Below, piece by piece: positions 23,145 through 37,164 of a DNA stretch of 64,000 nucleotides. The DNA is taken from NCBI GenBank assembly GCA_947568835.1, contig OX387604.1, forward strand, positions 4,568,001-4,632,000. Direction: 5' to 3'. The position numbers and the translations under genes are program-made. The notes below the pieces were generated by a model. That model ran no database searches. It was given only the letters and a program-made list of their open reading frames with translations, and had not been told where the DNA came from. Within the stretch, counting starts at the first letter, position 1. Each line of letters begins with the position of its first letter. Origin of the DNA: Protonemura montana. Its lineage: Eukaryota; Arthropoda; Insecta; Plecoptera; Nemouridae.

Positions 23145-26100
23145 CAGCCTAAAACATCTGATTTTTTTTTAATTGAACATTATTTGCTTTCTAAACTATA
23201 ATTTTAATTACTGAAATCTTAGCAAATTTCAAGATGTGTTGGTGTTTTTTTTCTGAATTTTATAATTACCTTTTGTTGTTGATTTTCTTCTGATTACCTT
23301 TTGATGTAATCCCTTCGCTTATCACGGATACAATTGACAATTTTACAATTGCCTATGTATATAAGTGAACAACTACAAAAAAATGTTTGTGTTCTAAAAT
23401 GATTATCAAAGCAATTATAGCCGGAAGTGTAGGTACCTCCCTGTTCCCTTTATAAAAAAAAATAGAAATGAACAATACCAATAACAATCGGCAATACTAC
23501 GTACCTACGTACCGTGGGTGTTGGTGCATCTCGTGAGTACCTGGTCTTCTTCATCGTTTTCGAATACAATGCCAGAATATTTACTAGCAGTTTTCCCTAC
23601 AATTCCCATACAGATAAATTTATAGATTTTAAAAATCGTATTGTTTTTTATTGTTTTATTAACTACTTATGATTTTCTAAAGTGAAAAAATGTGTTTTGA
23701 GACACGAACGGTGCTAGACTGACAATAAATCGTAAGATTTAACGCATATTTCTTACTTTGTCTTAGTTTTTACCGTAAAATTTTTACGGTTTTGGAACTA
23801 ATATTAATCTTAGAAACTCCTCTGTGCTAACATACTCGATTGTTTATTTAAATTGGAAATTCTTGAAGATTATATCAATTTTAAAAGGCCACGTCATCAT
23901 CAAAACATTGCTACTGAATCCTAAACAATGCTAAATCTTTACATTTAGTAAGATCACTACAATTCTGTACATTAAAAAAGTGCCATACGCCCACAACAAT
24001 ATGATACTGTGTCCAAATCACTTTTCAACCATTTTTTCATGCGCCATTATTAATTGTAACTACGTATCCCAGTTTGATTGCATATTTTTACCGTTTGGCT
24101 CTATTTCCAACTTTTGCTTTCTGGAAACAGCTCTAACGTGGAAACACCAGAAAATCAAAAAATCCTGCAAATATCTTTGTGTAAATAGAAATGTGCATAC
24201 CCTCAGCTTCGTGCACAAATAACTTAAGAAAGAAAGTTTGTATAAGCTTTTGTATAAAATCAAGACAAAAGAAAATACCGGGAGTGAAAAGAATGGCGTT
24301 CTCGCTGAGATCACCATTTTCAATCCTGCTCTCGTGAAATTTGAATTACACACAAAAATCTAGCCATTCAATTTGGTCAGATATGTGCTCGATTTTAAAA
24401 CATATTATCTCTAAACTGAAACGTGAATTCATCGCAATTCTAAGAAAATCAATAGGAGCGAATGACACTAAGAAAGCAAGAACTCGTCGAAATCAATATG
24501 CAAAAATCATATTGCGATAACCTATTTCTATTGTATTCATATCCTCGAAGAAACTTGACTATGCATCCATATTTCAATATCAATTAATGTTACTTTCATT
24601 CACACAATTCCTTGGTAGACATCTCTGGATTCCTTCAATCAGTATCCCCACCCCTACTCACAGATTCTCGAGAAAGAAGTCGAAAACACGAATTTTTAAT
24701 TTCTTTGATGGTTAAGGGCGTAGCACAATATGTAACAGGTTACTCCCAATTACTGCCTAATTGACAAAATGCTACATAGATTGACGCTTGACTCTATTTG
24801 GCCCCTTTACCCTTTGCGTTGCTTAGCTTGTTTTGGGTGGTTAAGAGGGGTTGGGGGGGAGGGGTGGTGCTCTTATGGCTCTCGTGATCGGGAATTCTCG
24901 AACAAACACACCGTCTCCACTTTAGTCCAAATGTTTGGTAAATATTAGCCACTGGCAGGCAATTTATCGATCAGCAGAATCATTCCACTGACAGTCACAC
25001 AATAACTTGTTGTAGCTTTTTTATTTTTGGAAATACCCGTGTTTCTTTGCTAGCAGCTTGTTGATATCTTTATACCAGTTTAGTTGCTCAGTTGCTGCTG
25101 TTCTCATTGACTTGCTCTTTAGAAGCTAGTTTTCAATTCCTACTCTACTCCAACATCTATATACAATGTCTGTTACGATTTAAGTACAGAGAGTAGACAC
25201 TTAATGTCAATTTTCTCATAGTTTTGATGAATTAGTTTTATATTAGTTTTATGTGAATTTGTTAATTAATTGAAAATATGTCACCAGCTCAAAGTTTTTG
25301 TTTAATTACACACCGTATAACGCTTTTTCATGTTTGAACTCGTGTCACTTGAAAATTAAGGGTAAATTGTTACGTAACTGCTAACTTTTTGGCGCCAAAT
25401 TAGCGGGCAGATGGCAGCGTATTCTCTGAAAATTGGTGAGTTATAAGATGTAATAAATGTTGTATTAACTGGATAAAATCTTTGAAGTGTTCCACATAGG
25501 TTGACTGTTTTTCAACTATTATATTATAACCTATTTAGTCAAGGGAATGCTTATTGTTTGTTTTGTATTGTATTGCTTTACTCGAACAAATTTGAAAGCA
25601 TACGCCCCGCCATCTATTGTCGATCGAGTGCGGTAGTGGGACCATCTTAGTACCAAGCATTGATCATTGAGAGCAGTTACAGTCATTCTACTTCCTGCGC
25701 ACCTACTTTACTTGTATGGGTTCAATGCCAGGGAAAACCAATTTTCTTTACTTTAAAATACAAATTACAAAGGTCAGTTATTCAGTTTTCCTATGTCCGG
25801 AGAAAAAAAGCACATATTGAAAACACTATCAATGTGATTTTAATTATGGTGTAACTTCGTAGCTGTTGAATCTTGAATGTCGGAAAAATTGATATGAAGT
25901 GTGCAAGAGTGGCATTACCGTACCGAATATTTGTTGCACATCTTACAGGTAAAACACAATAAGAAATAGAAATTAAGAATGTGTGCAATTTTTCTCCTCA
26001 CATGTCTTTGAAATTTGTAGTTGGCCGGTTGGCGTTGATGACAGGGTCACGGCCAAGTCACGGCCTTTGGATTTTATGCTATAGACAGGTTAATTTATAG

Positions 26101-28689
26101 CAATGAAAATCGCTACAGGCATTTCCACGTGGTGGTGTGTTTACAAGCATCCATCAAGCATGGGGTACAGAGCGACATCGTAGGCAATGCTTCTGATTGG
26201 ATTATAATATATTTGAAATACTTGGTGTATTATTAACAAATTAAAGACGTATTTTAATGATTGATGTTATATTGAGCAGACGTAGTGTTATGTGACTTTT
26301 AAATGTGTAGAACACAATTGAGCTCGCTTCTAATAATTAATAATGTATTTTATATCAAATGTTATATTTGCTGTAACTTTTCCTAAGTTATGCTAGAGGC
26401 TCTGCCCTTGTGCTTTCCGAGCGCGAGTGTCCACTGGACACCTTACCCCTTAACTCAGTGTTTCCCTAAGTGTGGTACGGGAAGAGTTTGGTGGAGGTAT
26501 GCGCTGCACCGGTCTTTGACTGCGCCAAAACATTCTGGAGGGCTTCACAAACTGCTATAGACAAATTTCTTAATGTATTTTTTGAATTTTAAGCATGGGA
26601 AACCCCAGAAAATAGATCGGAAGATAGCACTTTTCACCTGAATTTATAATCAAGAATTAGGACAACACTCAAAAGTGTTGATCGAACGGCTATTGCGCAT
26701 TAGCAGTGCGAGATAACATTTTGAAAATGGTTTATTTCTGGCCCACTTTGTTTAGTGCTTACAGTTTTTAAGATTCAGATTTGGTCAGATATTTTCTTGA
26801 GTAAATTTGGATTTTTTTTAACGTTCCCACTTGTTCGAAAATTATAGAAAGAGTATACAGATTTCGAAAGCTTTGGTAGCACTGGCCTAACACAAACTCC
26901 CTTACTCAACGACCCCCCCATAAACAGCCAAAGTGAGATGAGCCACACGATATTTCACCGCTGTTATAGGTGAATCCCTAGAAGTGACGAACTGAGGGGT
27001 GGGTGGCCAATATGTGTAATTGGGCTCAGTAGAACACAAAATGTGTTTTTAGTTTGTAACTTTTATTAGCAAGATTATAAAGAAAGGTGTCGTGGTAGCT
27101 GCTAATGCCATTCATAACAATTTTTGTAAGAAAAATTACACGAAAAAACCCAGAGTAAAGCAATACTTTTCATAAAATAATTATTTAAAATTGGGGTGTT
27201 GAATTCTTAATTAAAACAACTCATTTCTCGATGTTTAATAACTTATGTCTATTACCTTATCAAGGGTGAAAGCAGTCGTGAGATTTCAACGACAACAAAA
27301 AAAAACACAAACATATAAACAATTAACTTGTCCAGGCATCTAATAAATCTGACTTAAAAGTCAAGGTCAATAATTTTAAGAACTATCATATTTATCATTT
27401 TCGATACAAAATGACCCCGGAAAACTTGCATAAATTCACATGCAATACTTGGTTTAGTTGGTAAAATAAATGAAAATTTTCAACAGAACCTATCATGTAA
27501 AGTTTTTGAGGTAACGAACATGATCGAACTTGAACGTTTTCTCAAAGAAATTCGTTAAGAAAAGCCTGTCACTTTGAGTGTGACTATGACTGTTGATAGG
27601 GGCCTCTATTTATCTGGCCTCTTTCTTGAAGAACGTTTGTTTATGCTGGATTATGACGGATCTGGTCATTTCTGAGTTCCGAATAAACCAGTTCTTAACT
27701 GAGGAAATTAGTCATATCCGAATCAAATCTCAAATTTATCTGACCGCCAAGGAACTTAACAACGAGTACAACAAAACGATGTTTTAGCGACGGTTAGTAA
27801 AATCAAAAACGACCGCACAGGAGGAATAGAGACCATTCACAATTAATTTTTTTTTAAATAAGAACAGATATTGAGGGTCACGATATGAATCAAATATATT
27901 TTTAATTGACAAAACTTATAAAAATCCACTACACTTTAGGAAAGTACCAACAGCTCGTAGGGTAATAGCCGTCCCGTGGTAGGACGATTAGTTACACGCC
28001 ATTCCCGGTTCGGTAAAGATTTTCAATGGCTTCAAGTTTGAAGAAAACCCACTTCTGACTTGTAAGAAATGCTCAATACAAACTGCTAGGTCTCCTTGGC
28101 TCAATGCACAACCATGCACAGCTGATACAATCAACTCAGTCGTCAGTTTGGCTGCTTTGCTTAAAGGTGTGATTTACGATTGACCATTAACAACTCAAAA
28201 TTTCGTCCACTTGTCTACCCACGTGCATTAACATTGTACAGCAAATGGGACTCGGCTAACTGGGTTGTGATTTTAATCCTTGACTCGACTTTTTTACTTG
28301 TTCTAGGGGAAAAAAGTAAACCAATGTATATTTTATTTTAAAACTTAGGCGTGATACAGTGTTAGTCGTAGAGAAAATGGATTCTTGTGATTAAAAATAG
28401 GTTATACATTGGGAAAAATGTACAGGTACACGTAAATTTTGTTAAAGACATCGTGAAGGGTCAACGTGACCTAATTTACCATATATCTCGATAAATTTGT
28501 CAGCTTCCATGACTGAAGGACCACAAAAATGTTTTAACATGTTTTTTTTTAAATATAAAGATGGCAGATCGTCCAACTAAATAACCGTTGAATTATCTTT
28601 TATGTCCCGTCCGTACATTTAATAATTATCAGATTTTCGTTTAGTTGCGTACAGTATTCACATGTGGCGCGGTTGGTTTGTTGTTCCAG

Positions 28690-28846
28690 GCCTCGATCCC
28701 CGCATCCTACTCCAAGAAAAGACCCTCTGGGACAACCGGTACCTGATGAAGGAACGACGGGCCGGTAAAGCAACCTGCCAGGGCAAAGTGTACAACTTCC
28801 TCGAGAGGCCAACTGGCTGGAAATGCTTCATCTACCATTTCTCTGT
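28690..28846 (+). CDS. KCNQ: KCNQ potassium channel, S1-proximal exon of isoform A
   Basis: Acceptor ttgttccag and donor CTGT|GTGAGT bound 157 bp. The frame continues from the 18.6-kb exon (G|GC CTC GAT CCC) through GLDPRILLQEKTLWDNRYLM to KVYNFLERPTGWKCFIYHFS, leaving two bases (GT) of a valine codon. The YNFLERPTGWKCF-YHF string is the hallmark juxtamembrane segment just before S1 of KCNQ1-type Kv7 channels. It is closer to KCNQ1 than to the NVLERPRGW form of KCNQ2-5. In the family, this region is cytoplasmic, leads directly into the first transmembrane helix, and is important for trafficking to the cell surface. The exon's gap-free relationship to the end of the 43.5-kb exon suggests the two are alternatives. 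Confidence 0.93.
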
Positions 28847-30337
28847 GTGAGTTCGCTGGCACGCTTTTATTTCTTTGTCTCCCTGAGTAACTGGCTACAT
28901 TCCCGAAAAAAAACTTATCGTAATGACTGTCGGTTTTGTCAGTTTACGACAAACAGTTTTTTGAGGCTCTTTTTATTTTTGAATTAACGGATAACTTGCA
29001 ATGCTAACGCGACGCGTGGTTATGGTAGTCGTAGACCAGATTTTGTTATGCAATATGTTATTTATTCTTCAACCGCGAGTCGTGACTGAATTTTCTTCTG
29101 TTTGGATTATTTCTGATGATTTTTTCAATTTATAAAATAATCGAACTAATTTGTCAAAATTCTCGGAGAGGTCGGAAAACGTCTCTATGGAATACTTAAG
29201 ATACCACGATACCACTTAATTAAGTGAAATATTTTTTTCTTCTGGAATTATACCTTTTTCTCAATTAAGCTTATCTTAGAGCTGCAGCATATTGAAGCTT
29301 GAAAAGTTTCTGAAATATGGCTCAAGATCTGGTAGTGGCAGTACCTATTGACTTTTTTATCCTAAGAAGGCGTGCAATTTGCGTACATTGAGAACCCGCT
29401 ATTGATTCACACGAATCAAAATCTTTTCAACTCCACACATAACCTTTATTGTACAGCTTAGCATAAGTTGAAGGTGCAAAAATATCAGCAGCAGTTTATT
29501 TTATGGGTGGGAATCCACTATTTTTCTGGTGTGAAATGGAAACGAGTGGTAAAGGAACCAAGCGCATGGATTAAAGGTCAAGCCAACTCTGAAATATAAA
29601 CCGTGGAAAGCATTTCTTACTTCTGATTGGCTTTGATTCCAAGTTACTCCCTTTCATCTTTCATTCGGCAGAGTTACCATCGAAGTTTGTAATAACGAAT
29701 AATAATGTATGAAAAAATAAACGCTCTAATCAACATAAACCAAATAAATTGTTTTCAAAACACGGTCCAAATCGGTCCATTATCAGTCACCATGTGGTAT
29801 AGGCGAAAAAATCTTATTTCGATTTCGACTGAGTTTTTGACGTAGTTAAATTACAACACTGTGTCGGCTCATGGCAGTGGGTAAAGTTGACGAAATCAAG
29901 ACATTCACTAATTATTACCCCCGCTTATTCTTTTCATATCATCGAAAAAAAGCAACATTGGGCGAAGTCAATTGGACGGACTATCATTTTGAAACATGCT
30001 TATCATCTCGACAGTATGAATTAGTGCAATAATCAAGTCGGTCGAACTCAGTGACGGTGAAACTTTGCCACTCGTGTCACTCGTCAGTGCAGGTGAAGCG
30101 CCACTTTACTCTGGATGTTCCAAAACACTGCATTTTTTATAAGAAAATATGACTCACATAGCTAGAAAAGAGAATTTTATAATTCACTCAGCAAACAGAA
30201 AAGGAAAAATGCCTGTGACGCTGTCAAGGGGATATTTGTTTATAAGTTTGTTACGTGTATCTCTCAGATTTAATTTATCGTCTGCCTCTGCGATTGTGAC
30301 AGTGGCGGAACTATAGGAGCTCGAAAAGAACGGGGTT

Positions 30338-30773
30338 ACCGAACAGTTTGGCGTATTGGAAACACCGGTTCTTAAGAGACCACCGAAGTTAAGCAACACT
30401 GCGCTGAGTCAGGTATTGGATTGGTGACCATCATACACATAGCCAATTCTGTTTGAGAGAAAGGTTGGAGGGATGAAAGTTAGTTCAGCAACTTCATTCG
30501 CCTTGCTTATCAACCTCTCGACAGCAATGATTTGTGGAGGAATCCTGATGTTCGCGTTGTACCGTCCTTCGGAAGAGACGTTACGCCGATGGTCCCCTTG
30601 GTGCTATTCGTCAGGAGTAGGCTCCGTTCCAGTACCGGGTTTCCCCTTCTCCCTTCTCGGCTAGGTTAGGTTCATTATCATCCTCATAATCATCCGCTCA
30701 TTCACCGACGCCATAAGATCAGCGCCGCAGGGCCAGTTGTCAAAACAGTGCATCGTTAAAGCCCAATAATCAC
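30338..30773 (+). mobile_element. 5S-derived SINE, full length
   Basis: Runs from accgaacagtttggcg to gcatcgttaaagcccaataatc. All family segments are in order, including ccgatggtccccttggtgct in the core. A minus-strand head fragment follows only about a dozen bases later, so the two form a convergent pair. Confidence 0.92.
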
Positions 30774-30785
30774 TTAGAATGGGGT

Positions 30786-30868
30786 AGGTGTATGATAGTC
30801 AGCCATCCAACACCTGACCCAGTGTAATGTTGCTTAAATTCGGTGATCTCATGGGAACCAGTTCGGTA
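30786..30868 (-). mobile_element. 5S-derived SINE head fragment, inverted
   Basis: On the minus strand: ccggttc-like start, gagatcaccgaatttaagc, gttggatggctgactatc. Only the 5S-like head is present, placed tail-side of the copy at 30338-30773. It may come from an inverted insertion or a twin-priming-like event. Confidence 0.8.
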
Positions 30869-31449
30869 CAGCTACTACTCGGAGTGGAAAACTATTGTTT
30901 TTTCATTTGAATGTAAGATCCTGTCATTTTAAACCTTTCGGTGCCGCTTGCCATTGAGGGTGACAGGGGCTGTAGTGTTAAGAAGCTTCAAAAGAAAGAA
31001 GGCCATCTGCAATGAATTCGAAGAAAATTTCCGTTCATCGGTGAATTTGTTTGCTCAAATATTTTTTATAATCGTTATTTTTTACCATGATCTACGCTTT
31101 TCTTCCAATTTCACGCGGAATTTTTACGTTGGCTCGTAGACCTATTATTACTTCAATACATTCGCTGATTCATCAATGCAACTTGCATGTGCAAGCAAAT
31201 AATTTCATTCTGCAGTGAGCAAGTAGGCGCGGACAATTTTTCGGGCGGGCCCCGATCACGAACTTCCGCTTCTGCCAGATGACCCAAAACTTTCCCCCTC
31301 TCACCCTCCTTGTCTCCCAACGGTAATTAAAGTATACTATACTGGCAATCCGCTTTACTCACACAGTTTAGTCTGGAGAGGTATTTAAAAATTGGCACTT
31401 CCCTTCAAAAAGGAATATTTTCACTGTCCAAGATGTTTACGTATCACGT

Positions 31450-31552
31450 GGGTTTCTCTCCAAGGTTGGTCTAGGTTCAACATTACCCTCATCACCCATC
31501 CACTTACCCAACCACGCTGGACCCACTGTTAATACAGTGTGCCGTTAAAAAA
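31450..31552 (+). mobile_element. Decayed 3' part of 5S-derived SINE
   Basis: Weak match to the last quarter of the family: ggtctaggttcaacattaccctcatc, then ccatccacttacccaaccacgc, and a tail-like acagtgtgccgttaaa. The order agrees but the divergence is high. Confidence 0.45.
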
Positions 31553-33897
31553 ACTGACCTATCAAGTAATCACACTAATGCTAATGCGATTAATTCTAAA
31601 CGGTTTCTCATTTGCACCGTTTTTTTTCAAATGCCCCGATAAAAATGTAGCGCTTGGCTGAGGTATGTCTCGACAGTTGCCGGTACCGTGCCGGCACGGT
31701 CAAATAGCCAGAACCCGCACACATGCTTGAACTACATCGCCTTTCTACACAATTGATAATCAATTGCGCAGCGTGTGTGAGTCTCGATATATCAGTAATA
31801 AAATACTAAAAGTGCATTCCTTATTGTACTGTTTAACGACGTCGATGTAACGAAGTTCCAAGCTACATTGGCCGCAAAGCTGCCGCGGGAGCCGGAAAAT
31901 TACGAAGCCTCGGCCGCTTGCCCACCAGCCTCTCCGTCACTTTTCATTTTGACAATGCATTTTTTTCCACAGCACTTTAATTTCTTGTAGTCATAATTAG
32001 TAATTGATATGATAGAAATCGAGATGTTACTTACATGTTACCTGATTAGCTGTTTGATTATAAACCTCCAATCCTCTCCGTCGATTCATGATGCAACATT
32101 TCTAAACAATTTCACTTCTTTTGCTGCTGCCGAATCGGTTGGCCTAAAAATATGATTCAAAATTCTTTGGGTAGGTGCATGTGTTCTCCTACCGCCCTGA
32201 AAGTTTAAAAGTAAAAAAGTTAAAAAAGTTTGGACTTTCAGCCTGTTAGACTATTCAAATTTCCGGTGTTTCATTAGCCCCATGTGCTGACAGTTTTGGT
32301 GCTGCTTGGTTCATGCTTCTCGATAATACAAGTAAAATAAACGGTAAACAATAAGAAATAATAATAATAAAATAAAGGATGATTTCTTGTTCCCAGCTTT
32401 GTTGTATATATTCATTGTAAGTCACACGGCACACCGATATTTAGTTTAATTTATTGCACCGAGAAGTTCAGTTCGGTGCAAAAAGAATATTATGTCACAA
32501 TGCACCTCAGTGCGATGTAATGATCGAGTTTGAAACCCCGCAGACTCAGTATCGACAATCATTCCTTTTTCTTGGCTATAAATCGTACACGCGATATGTC
32601 AAATCTAGTCGGCTGCTAATTTCGGCATGTAAAATGCTTGCTACTGAACTAAATTGTAATACCATATTGCAGCACGATAGACTCAGTGGATATTGCTTAT
32701 AAAAACACGCTTGGAAGCCGCTGTGAGCCTCTCATACCATCCATTCACGAACATGACCATATCACATTGAAATTGTTGGGTGAGAAATTATGTCAAATTG
32801 CCAAATCTGGGGCTAGGATGTCGTTCAAAAAATATTTCCACAAAGAAAACTTCGGAAAGTAATGTGGATTGTTTCAAATTTCGGAAATCTATCAAATGAT
32901 AGGTACTTTGACTTGACGGGTGCTTATCTCAATGTTGGTTTTCTTGGAATTACCGCATTGCTGGGTTTTTTAATAATATCGCCAGGCGATTACGACGGTT
33001 TGGCGAGACAGAGCACGTGTTCCAGTACCCTTGCTGGTTGGTCACAGTAAATTGATGCTAGAGAGTGTAGTTTCAACATTAGAACAAAAATTTAAACTGA
33101 TTTGAAATCAGGTCTCGAAGCCGAATGTAATGGTGCTTTCAAGTTTTTCGAAATTCAATTATTAGCATTAGATGGATTTTTGAGTTAAATGGCTCTGGTA
33201 TAAGAGATTCTCGGAAAATTTTTATCGCAAATCGGCTCAAACATTCAGTAGCATTTTGTTCCAAATCAAATCTCCAGTCGCATAGCCAGACACTCACGTG
33301 ATACATTCCCCTTTTGCCGCGGTAGAAATTTTGTAGAAAGGGAAAATGCACATCGCGTCCCGTATCTTTCTTCCGGATACGTTCAACACTGCCCTCTTAC
33401 AGGGAATGAACTAAATATTCACAGTTGTTACAGGTGCTTAATGAACGTAGTCGTAACGCGCTGGAGCAGCAAAAATTGTTTTCCCAAAAATCTAAAGAAG
33501 AAGACACACCTAGGCATGAGCAGTGGTTATTTTGGGCGTACGCTCATATACACGCCGCGTACCCACCTTTTCTTGCAATAGTGTACATCGATCACTCATT
33601 CCGGGAAAAGTTTGGTCTACTCTACATTTAAATTCAAGAAACACATGTTATTTTTACATGTAGTTACATTTTTTTTTGGAAATTGCATTTAGCAGAACGT
33701 AGGTATATTCAGAATCTTCTCATTCTGTAAAATAAATGACAAATACACTAGCTGAAAATTAGGACTACGCAAAGCGATAGCAAGGCTAAGCTTAGCTAAA
33801 ATCAGGCAACGCTACACTTTGTCAGGCAGCGCCGACGAAGCATAGCGAGAGTATAGAAATTATTTCAATGTTTTTCCCCTTTTGGCACAGCTTCCTT

Positions 33898-33914
33898 CCC
33901 CCCCCCCCCCCCCC
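33898..33914. repeat. Poly-C run, 17 bp
   Basis: Seventeen uninterrupted C preceded by a pyrimidine-rich stretch (cagcttcctt). Confidence 0.9.
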
Positions 33915-35315
33915 TCAAGAAAACACACGATCTAGATCAGCAGCTGAATTCAATTGAGAGTGTACCCACCTTTTTCGTTACAAATTAACCACTGGGCATG
34001 AGCCACTATTGACGTGAATGTTTCAGTGCCATCATAGGGAAAAAGTATGCGACAGGATATGGACGAGATTGACGATTCAGGTAACACATACAGGTAAACA
34101 TAACATACATTCTTGTGGTACGCGAAGTTCGCAGCGAGTACCATTAAGGGCTCATAAAAAGTCCAAAAATTGTCATAAAAACATAAATTTGTGCTTTTCA
34201 CTGTACTACACCGACTCTTAACAGTGAAATCGATAGCTTGTGATCTTCTGAGCAATCACACATTATTCCTGACCTGCATATTGCGTGGTCGTTAGGTATA
34301 CACGCAATTTCTATTGCAACTGAAGCGATGTATTGTTTATTGATGTTCTTTTGTCAAAGAGAAGTTACCCACTTATTAACCATCATTGAACATGAATTCG
34401 CGTGACTTATTTACATGATACTTCCTACTTACTTTTATACAATTTCTGACCATCTTTCGATAGAAGCCTTGGATTATCCATGTTTATTGTAGTTTTTTCC
34501 TCGATTGTTAAAGCCACATGGTTTCATGATACTAATAGTAACGTCCAATAGTTAATAACAATTGATATCATGCATACTATTAATTGGTTTTGGTTATGTT
34601 AGCAAAAAATAAAATTCAGGTCCTCATCAATGATGTCAAAATGAGCTTAATAACAAATACGTCTGGTAATTGGTTTTAAAATTGCTTGTATGCTTGGGTT
34701 CAATTAATCTTTTTTGCAATCACTTGTCTGTATTTTTTTCCCCATATATTCAAAATAAGATGTACGCCTTTGATTTTGATTCACTTTTAATCGAAATAAA
34801 AGACAAGATAGTCTTGAATGCCGCGGCATATTATTATGGTTATAAAATTGTGTAGAGTTTTATTATTTACTCCGCGCGAACAACAATCGTGAACATGTTC
34901 TCGGTCTATTTTTTTTCTGAAAGAAATAAGATGGCTTTGAGTACTGAGATTCATCAGCAATAAGCATTATTCGTATCAAAACGATCAACTTGAGAAGTTT
35001 CGGCTCCTCCGCAACAGCTGATTGAAGGTTGATTTCCAAACGTCAAAAATGAGTAGATCATGAGTTATTTTCTGGCAGGGAGAAAACATACTTTTCCTAG
35101 AGACGCCACTGGTCTTTAGGGCTGACATGCGGGCTAAGTGAAAATTGCAAAACAATCTACGAAAATATTCTCAGTTGATATCCACCACTTTTCTTTTGCT
35201 TCAAAGCTTTTCTCGTGCCTAGATGTGTCCTTAGATGTCCTTAGATGAACTCTAAGCCATTTTCCAACAATTAAATCTTAGGGATTATTTTGCGGACTTA
35301 TAATAAGTATTTTAT

Positions 35316-35741
35316 CCAACGGTTTTGTGTAATTGGAAACACCGATTCTCGAGAGATCACATAAGTTAAGCAACAATGCGCTGGGTCAGCTATTGGATAG
35401 CTGACCATCATTCGCATGACTAGGATGGGAGAGAGGTTGGTGGAATGTAAATTACTACACTTCATTTGCCTTGCTTATCAATCTCTCAATAACATGAATT
35501 TGTCGAGGAATAATATTGTTCGAGTTTAACGTCCTTCCGAAGGGACGTGAAGCCGGTGGTTCTCGTTCTGTGCTTCGACAGGAGTAGGCTACGTGCCGGC
35601 ACCGGGTTTCCCCTCCTCACTTCTAGGCTAGATTAGGTTCCTCATCATCCTCATCATAACCCACTCATTCACCGACGCCATTAGACCAGTGTCACAGGGC
35701 CCGTTGTCAAACCGGTGCGTCGTTAAAACCCATAAATCAGT
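35316..35741 (+). mobile_element. 5S-derived SINE, full length
   Basis: Leader 'ccaacggttttgtgtaattg' and head with gagatcacataagttaagc are followed by a moderately diverged body. The late part is well kept (ggctacgtgccggcaccggg) with tail gtgcgtcgttaaaacccataa. The head has point changes at the C-box-like region (ggatagctgacc), which would probably weaken a 5S-type promoter. Confidence 0.9.
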
Positions 35742-37164
35742 CATTACTATTTTTAAATTCCGCCACTGTAATCACTTTTGAAGTTTTATGTATGAGCTAG
35801 CGATGCAGGGGACAGTTCATGTGCATGTATCTTTTCTCGCGGGCTAGACTGTATTTTGTGTTTGTTAATAATTTAACATAAAACAAGAGAAAAGTCCCTT
35901 GGATAAGTCTGCAAGTTCTAGTCACCTGTCGCCCATTCTGTCAGGCGACGCGTACATAAAATAGAACCAACGCTTCTTCTTGACAGAACCATGAGCGTAT
36001 AATTCCAGGAACTACTTTACCACTATAGCTTGCAATTGAATCAGCAACATTCAGGCACATTCAAAAGTCATGATTTCTCCTATCTTTATCAGTGGCATAG
36101 ATTCAGAGACTAAAGGGTCTAATTGCCATAGCCTCGTGTATTAGAATAGATAAATAGTCGACCACGGTCGACCACGACCACAGCCTCATAAATCATTGAT
36201 CCATGAGAGCTAATGAAACAACTTGAATCTGAAATCACAATCTAGTAGAGTAGGGTCAGTTTTTCGAACAAAAAACTGTTTTTGCAGGTAGTTAAACTAT
36301 TTTCTTCCTGTTGAGGAGGATATGTTTAGATACAGGAGTTGAAACCAAAATACCTACACTTAGCAATCAGAACATTGAATTCTATCCCTCTTCGTGAAGT
36401 TATTTAGAAATCAGCGGACATTTTCTTCACATTTATGGTTAAGGGTGCGATGTTTGGGAATAAAAATCTTCAATTTCACTTTCCCTGAAAAATACACTTG
36501 TATGTGTTTTTTTGTTGTTGTTGTGTTTTTTGTGTTTTTTATTGTCTGATATGATTCTTATAAAATGTTCCCGTCGGAATGTTGTGTGTAGACCATGGAA
36601 AGTTCAGTAAACTGGTTAATATTTTACAGGAAACCTAATTGTTACAAACTTTTCCAAAATTATACAGTTTTGTCTCCTCTGTAGAGGAAAAAATTCTTCA
36701 AATGTATGCATCAAACTTTCCAATTTGTAGAGCATCCAAAAATAGATAATCTCCGAAGATTGCTTACGTACCTCTTCTCATTCACTTCATATTCGCAAAT
36801 GTTTAGTCATTTTACTTAATTTATCAAATTTAGTCACTTATGTTTATGTTTATTTACGATAACCAAACTTAAATTGCTTTCGCAAATCTTTGAAAGAGTT
36901 TTTTTCTAGCTTTACTTTCTCGGACCTGATGCAAGGTGTTACTGAAAATAATTTTAATGATTCCTTGCATTGAATCATAATTACATTTTAAATAATTGGT
37001 TCTGGTTAAGAATACGGTCAAAATATCCAGCCTGCTCAAAATCATTAATCAGAATCAGAATTAATCAGAAGGAAAAGAATTAACGAAATATTTGAAATGA
37101 AAGATCATCAAGGCCTTCACCCCTCACCCTCACAGTGATATGCATCCGACCACTGGCGAATCGT

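Larger units (their letters stand above)
18862..28689 (+). other. KCNQ isoform A intron 2 (about 9.8 kb)
   Basis: Bounded by GTGAGT and a ttgttccag acceptor. It contains a palindromic element (19312-19447), a terminal-inverted-repeat element (19689-20072), one SINE (21191-21633) and one hairpin repeat copy (21966-22103). From about 22.1 to 28.6 kb I see no recognisable repeat or exon, only AT-rich sequence with short chance frames. Confidence 0.65.

Noticed and set aside
27966..28045. Possible tRNA-like stretch with a ccggttcgg tract
   Set aside because: No A box at proper spacing and no cloverleaf could be drawn.
33425..33631. 68-codon frame after a good-looking acceptor (ttgttacag)
   Set aside because: No donor within the frame, no KCNQ similarity, and the phase cannot be tested.
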